Shown here in pieces: positions 59,291 through 64,000 of a stretch of DNA of 64,000 nt. The notes beneath the pieces are model-generated. The model was not told the DNA's origin and ran no database searches. It saw nothing but the letters and a program-made list of their open reading frames with translations. Origin of the DNA: Hirundichthys speculiger (Eukaryota > Chordata > Actinopteri > Beloniformes > Exocoetidae). Both the position numbers and the translations under genes were made by a program. Where the stretch lies: the NCBI GenBank assembly GCA_018398805.1, contig JAGFBZ010000747.1:620001-684000 (forward strand), written 5' to 3'. The number at the start of each line of letters is the position of its first letter. Within the stretch, counting starts at the first letter, position 1.

Positions 59291-60040
59291 GATTAAAACA
59301 CACATGTGTCTATTAACTTTCCTTATTCTTATAGACAGAGCATGCAAATATCCCAGCTGCAAAAGCGGGTTTACTGGCAGGGCTGGTAATCATTAAACTT
59401 TATGTAAAAATCTAAACCAGTCCTCTGCCTGCTTTATAAACACTACTGTTTAGCACTTTTTTTTTTTGTTTAACTTTTTTGCGTTCACAGCCCATAAATC
59501 TCCTCTTTGGTCTTCCTCTAGGGCACATGTGTCAAACACAAGGCCCACGGGCCAAATGTGGCCCACCACATCATTTTAAACCAACATTTTAAGACTTAAA
59601 ATAAATTACACCACTTTAAAGCGCACATTGACAATAAACTGCATCTCCCATAATGCATTTCGTCGTTACCCACAAGGATAACAGTATATCACCATGAGCA
59701 AGACATCAAGACGATTTTCAGAACTGATGGACTTGAGAAAGACCTTTACAAATGAACCCCAACATGTCTTTTGTGTTATGAGGCAGTGTCAGTCGTGAAG
59801 ACTACAATCTACGTCTGGATTTTGACATCAAACACAGATAATGCTAAATTAGCTAAATTAGCCCACAAGAAAAACCACGAATCGCTTCCGCTTCTGAAAC
59901 CAAGGTAATGGATACTCTCAGTCACCTGAGCGAAAGCAGGGTTACAACCACAAACCCCAAGTTTAATATAATAATGATTTAAATATTTGAAACTTGAATA
60001 CATAATAAATACAGAAACAGTAATTTACAATATAATAAGG

Positions 60041-60519
60041 CAGCCGTTCCCAAACTTTAGAATACCATAGTCCAATTTGAAATGCGAGAAATCTGCCCAG
60101 CCCACCCAAACCTTTAATCACAACTGTGCTCAACATACAGAACTAGAAGCTATTTTCCGATGTTAATGTAAGGGGTCAAAAAATATAGGTCAAACTTGTC
60201 ATATTAAGTTAAGATGACAGTACAATTACACTTAACTGGTTTGTTTTATTACTTTTAAATGTTTTTTTATTGTGTCATGAAGATTTTACAGTAATTAAAA
60301 AATATTTCGCCCGTAGACGGCTGGGATAGGCTCCAGCAGATCCCCGTGACCCTTCAAGGATAAAACGGGTATAGATAATGGATGGATGGATAAAAAATAT
60401 TTTTAAAAAAAATCAAGGATTTAAAACACGTTTGTTTCATTTTAATGAGCTCTCAGGGCCCACCTGCAGTCCCATAATGGCCCACCAGGGGGCCACGGCC
60501 CACACTTTGGGAATCACTG
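60041..60519. mobile_element. hAT MITE nested in family V copy 2
   Basis: The ends are CAGCCGTTCCCAAACTTTAG and CACACTTTGGGAATCACTG. A perfect duplication TAATAAGG flanks it (60033-60040 and 60520-60527). Copy 1 of the host has TAATAAGG once, at 22997-23004, and reads through. It contains the ATGG-tailed fragment at 60308. Confidence 0.94.
60308..60391 (+). mobile_element. 5'-truncated ATGG-tailed fragment nested in the MITE
   Basis: It starts CGCCCGTAGACGGCTGGGAT and ends in ATGG repeats. AAAAAATATTT flanks it on both sides (60297-60307 and 60392-60402), so this is a separate insertion of only 84 bp. Confidence 0.85.
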
Positions 60520-61186
60520 TAATAAGGTGTAGTTTAATTTATTTTGTTTTACATTGCATTTTGTTACATTCATGCTGTCAATCTGGCCCTTGGAGGGCAA
60601 CCATGATGCTGATGTGGCCCTCAGTGAAAATGAGTCTGACACCCCTGATTTATGTCTCCTTAATGGCAGTTCGATCCTCTTCATCCTACTACCAGTATAT
60701 TTACTGTCCCTCCTCTGTACATGTCCAAACCATCTCAGTCTGGTCTCTCTGACTTTCTCTCCAAAACATCTATAACATGTGCTTTCCCTTTGATGTACTA
60801 ATTCCTGATCATATCCATCCACCATTACTCCCAAAGAGAACCTCAATATTTTAATCTCTGCTACCTCCAAGTCTGCTTCCCGTCTTTTCCTCAGTGCCTT
60901 AGTCTCTAACCAAGACAACATTGCAGGTCTCACTGCCTTTCATTCGTGCTGAAACTCTTCGATCACACATCACCCCTGACACTTTTCTCCACCCATTCCA
61001 ATTTCCTTGCACACATTTCTTCACTTCTTTTCCACACTCTCCATTGCTCTGGACTGATGACCCAAAGTGCTTCAAATCCTAAACCTTCTTTAGCTCTGCT
61101 CTCTGTAGCCTCATCATTCTTGGGTCCCTCTCATTCTCATATGTATTCTGTCTTAATCTCCAGATCATACCTCCACCTCTCTAGAG

Positions 61187-61281
61187 CAGCCTTTCTCAAC
61201 CGGGTTGTCGCGGCACACTGGGGTGTCCTCTGACTGCTTCAGGGGTGTCATCAAAAAAATGACCTATTCTGACATTTCATA
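61187..61281. mobile_element. Left end of a hAT (Charlie-like) element
   Basis: It begins CAGCCTTTCTCAACCGGGTT, a typical hAT end. No right partner was seen before the window edge; the next element interrupts or replaces it. Confidence 0.65.
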
Positions 61282-61283
61282 TA

Positions 61284-61600
61284 CAGTGGTACCTCTACTT
61301 ACGAATGTTTCTACAAATGAAATTTTCAGGTTACGAAATGCCTCAAAGGGAAAATATTGCCTCTCGTTACAAAATAAATTTCAGGATACGAAAGTCATAA
61401 ATCCAGTAGCGCTGCTACTTGCAGCTCCCAGAGTTTACTGAGCGTAAACATAGCTGTCGGCTCTGTATCTCGGTTTGAAAGCGGTGCGTCCGAGCTGCTC
61501 TGCCATTGGCTAACGCTTAGCATCTTCCTGGCATCCCATTGGCTAGGAGGGCCCCTTGTCTGTATGAGCGTAACCCAGCAACCAGGTAAACAAACAATTT
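61284..61600. mobile_element. Left part of a mariner/Tigger-like element
   Basis: It begins CAGTGGTACCTCTACTTACG directly after a TA dinucleotide, as in Tc1/mariner-superfamily elements. The body repeats the phrase TTACGAAAT or ATACGAAAG. No right terminal repeat was found. Confidence 0.6.
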
Positions 61601-61601
61601 T

Positions 61602-62709
61602 TACCTCCGCCAAGGAGGTTATGTTTTTGTCGGCGTTTATCTGTCTGTCTGTCTGTGTTCAAGATAACTCAAAAAGTTGAGGATGGATTTTGATGACATT
61701 TTCAGGAGTTGTCAGAAATGTGAAAAGGAAGAACTGATTTCATTTTGGTTGTGATTCTCAATCACGAACATCCGGGCCACTGGCATCCGCGGGCCATAGC
61801 AACCAGTCCGAAGGGGCAAACAATTGCTCACTGTTGCTGGTGAAGCCGATGCGTTTTGCATTTTGTGCCTGTTTTTCTGATTTCGTGCAGTTTACAATAG
61901 GGGGAAAAGATAGTGAAGAACTGTTGTGTGTTCAACTGCACCAACAATGTTGCTCGCCAGTCGCTTTTGTCATTTTATATGATTCCTAGCGAGGCTACTG
62001 AGCCTGAAAGAAGAAGAAAATAGCTGCACGCTATTAACAGAGCAGACGAAGATACTCGAGGGAAATTATGGGTGCACAAATCAGACTACGCGTATGTTTG
62101 TTCAGCACACTTTTTAACAGGTAAGAAATCGGATTTTTTCAAGATATTTTAGTTTTCAATTTCTATGTTTAGATCTAATATTTTGACGTGTTTGGGGAGG
62201 CCCCATTATAGATCGTTGAGGTCCGGTAAAAAAAAAAAAAGCTAGGTCTGTCTGCTGGGGCTGCTGACCCAAGTGACTGTCGAGAGACTCCATAATATAT
62301 CTACTAGGGACCTGCAACAGTGACTCGAGGTGTCCAGAACGTTTGGAGGGGGCATTTTTTATTTCCTTTCCCAAGGGAAAGGGCATAATTTAGTAAAAGT
62401 AATATGATTTAGCAGCATGAAAACATATCTCCGTTAGCATTAGCTCTGGTCCACAGTGTCAATGATTTCTCTACTATAGACCAGAGCTCGCTAGCTAGCT
62501 ATAAGCCTACCTCGTTGTCTACCAATATATATGGCCCTGGATATTTATTTTGTTAGGTATAAGGTGAGGCTAGTGATGTTAACGTCACTTTAATAATTAT
62601 ATTAATACAATGCTGCGACTGTCTGATGTTACCATAGCTCTGGTGTTGGACCAGAGCTATTGCTAACAGAGAACTCATCACCCTCCCTGCTGCTAAATCA
62701 TATAATTAC
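61602..62709 (+). mobile_element. THAP-carrying element (P or Harbinger-like), partial
   Basis: It opens with CCTCCGCCAAGGAGGTTATG, a small palindrome followed by a CTGT microsatellite. It contains a THAP-domain exon (61913-62120) with a GTAAG donor. A hAT element (62710-63895) interrupts it and the sequence continues beyond 63904 to the window edge. Class and right end are unknown. Confidence 0.5.
61913..62120 (+). pseudogene. THAP zinc-finger exon with a stop at the invariant Trp
   Basis: THAP domains are C2CH DNA-binding fingers used by P-type and some Harbinger-type transposases and by host THAP proteins. The frame reads V-K-N-C-C-V-F-N-C-T-N (first Cys pair), S-F-Y-M-I-P, then E-R-R-R-K-stop-L-H-A-I-N-R, and closes with Y-V-C-S-A-H-F, the C-x2-H pair. 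The stop is TAG where family members have the invariant Trp (TGG). A GTAAG donor follows at 62121. Apart from that codon the exon is open. Confidence 0.78.
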
Positions 62710-63895
62710 TAGGGATGATCCCTGATCGGGATCGGGATCGGCCTTCGATCTTAAAAATTTAAGGTGGATCGGATCGGCCGATCAGCCTTATTATAAGACG
62801 CCGATCTTTTTTTCATTATTTTTTTCCTCAAAAAGTGATCCTGATTAACACAAATTAATAAAGTAATCATATTACACAAACAAAAATATTTTTTAAACTA
62901 TATACATTTAATAATTTGCACTGAAATGAGGTTTCCCAGCAGCGCTGTCTTGTATCCACCTTAAAAGTTTTAAGACCGGCGGCGTCAGGCTAAACTTTAG
63001 CAAAAATGTCAGCAGTGTGGCAGCGCTATAAAATTACAAAGACCGACGCTTCAACTGTGACTTGCAATGTGTGGAAGGCTGATATATCATGATGGGTAAG
63101 TAAGAAGAGAGTTTACAACACCACCAATTTAATCAGACACTTAAAAAACCATGCAGCACCGATCACGAAGCCTTCTGTCAGGTGCCCTGGTGCCGTGGCA
63201 CCTGCTTCGGCAGCAAACGCTCTGTGACACTTTTAAAAGAAAGAAACTCCCGAAAGACTCGGAGAAATACAGAAAAATCACCGAACTAATCGCAGAATGT
63301 ATTACTGAGGACACGGAGTTGTGGAATACAAGGCATTTAACCGGCTCATTAATTACCTCGAGCCTCGTTCCCGTCATTACATGAACGACAAAGGACACAA
63401 AGGTGCGCGAACATGTGCAGCGGGTCTTGAATGAAGTTAAGTTAATATTTTATGTTATTGTTATTCTGATGTGATTTCATTGCAAAGACTAGCAAAGACT
63501 TCTGCTAGTGTTTTCATTGCCTTAAACTGCTAGCCAAGTTCACCTGCTGCTATTTAAATGAAGTGCTTTGTTCTTTAGTACTGAGACTGTTGAACAGTCA
63601 CTGTTCTGTAACTAAATGTGTTTTATAATAATTCTCCCAAACAAAAAAGAAAGAAAGAAGAGTGATTAAATAAGTTATTGTTTATTTTATGAGATGATAA
63701 AAGCTATTAATCTCAGCTTGGATGCAGGCCTATTTATTAATGTACACAGGAAATAAAATGCATAGGAAATTAAACTCTGTTTGCCCACTCAAAAAAAGTG
63801 AAATCGGATCGGAAAAAATCGGAAATCGGCCGATCATCAAAATTAAAAGATCGGAATCGGATCGGGACCCAAAAAACGTGATCGGGACATCCCTA
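62710..63895 (+). mobile_element. Non-autonomous hAT-like element, family III copy 2
   Basis: The left end is TAGGGATGATCCCTGATC and the right end GATCGGGACATCCCTA. A perfect duplication ATAATTAC flanks it (62702-62709 and 63896-63903). GATCGG submotifs recur at both ends. The interior matches copy 1 at 6343, with small deletions. Confidence 0.95.
63008..63430 (+). pseudogene. Broken ZBED-like hAT transposase (family III copy 2)
   Basis: It reads V-W-Q-R-Y-K-I-T-K-T-D-A-S-T-V-T-C-N-V-W, keeping the first Cys of the BED pair but changing the second to Trp. A TGA follows, then N-T-T-N-L-I-R-H-L. The later segment L-P-K-D-S-E-K-Y-R-K-I-T-E and the V-V-E-Y-K-A-F and L-E-P-R region are in different frames after small deletions near 63318 and 63370. 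Confidence 0.82.
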
Positions 63896-64000
63896 ATAAT
63901 TACTTTTACTAAACGGTGGTTAAATCAATAATCTAATAAACAAAGTAAACTTACCTTGGAGTAAATGTAGGTGTGCTTTGAAACTTTTCCCATGTTCAGT
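63896..64000. other. Resumption of the interrupted sequence
   Basis: After the hAT duplication the flanking sequence of 62709 continues to the window edge. Nothing specific was recognised. Confidence 0.4.

Larger units (their letters stand above)
59524..60647 (+). mobile_element. hAT element, family V copy 2, inserted in the RTE relic
   Basis: The ends CACATGTGTCAAAC and GTCTGACACCCCTG match copy 1 at 22334. The interior keeps pieces of the transposase start (C-V-M-R-Q-C-type region near 59765 and the A-S-E-T-K-V-M-D-T-L end near 59890) with deletions. It is interrupted by another hAT at 60041. The flanks CTCTAGGG and ATTTATGT do not match. Confidence 0.85.
59490..61186 (-). pseudogene. RTE-type LINE relic, interrupted by a hAT element
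   Basis: On the minus strand, from 61186 downward, the sequence follows the C-terminal part of an RTE-like RT: L-R-F-S-L-G-V near 60815, then R-E-T-R-L-R-W-F-G-H-V-Q-R-R-D near 60740. The reading breaks at the hAT insertion (59524-60647) and resumes on its other side with R-G-R-P-K-R-R-F-M near 59490-59519. Several frame breaks occur upstream. Neither LINE end was found. Confidence 0.75.

Overview
The window is vertebrate, almost certainly teleost, nuclear DNA. The host gene visible is the 5' part of a VAV-family guanine-nucleotide exchange factor on the minus strand. Exon 1 (58731-58934) and exon 2 (18331-18447) together encode about 107 residues of an N-terminal calponin-homology domain. 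Both have consensus splice sites and join in phase 0. The residues fit VAV3 clearly better than VAV2 or VAV1, so I call it vav3; a or b paralogue cannot be told. Exon 3 was not found, so positions 1-18330 are read as part of intron 2, 18448-58730 is a 40.3-kb intron 1, and 58935 to about 59290 is 5'UTR and promoter.

Almost everything else is transposable-element sequence. There are about 20 non-autonomous hAT-like elements, most bounded by 8-bp target duplications. Many keep only the N-terminal BED-type zinc finger of a lost transposase. Other elements are a piggyBac-like element (8653-11268), a long-inverted-repeat fold-back element (17060-17924), a full-length but broken L1-clade LINE (23670-29305), a CR1/L2/Rex1-type LINE with one nonsense codon (53156-55568), an RTE-type LINE relic (59490-61186), a Tc1-like relic, tRNA-derived SINEs, ATGG-tailed SINE-like copies and a THAP-domain relic near the right edge (61913-62120).

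Nesting is extreme. Elements sit inside elements to three or four levels at 29608-31650 and 59490-61186, with a target duplication at nearly every layer. Several insertions are confirmed by an uninterrupted sister copy elsewhere in the window.

Non-transposon structures of note are a 1.28-kb minisatellite of about 60 units of 21 bp (35588-36868), each unit carrying a CCAAT box; a perfect 39-bp-arm palindrome (56542-56625); a short interstitial telomeric tract (7590-7610); and TG, TA and poly-C tracts. No tRNA, rRNA, CRISPR or operon-like system was seen. Apart from the two vav3 exons, no open reading frame in the window looks like a host protein.
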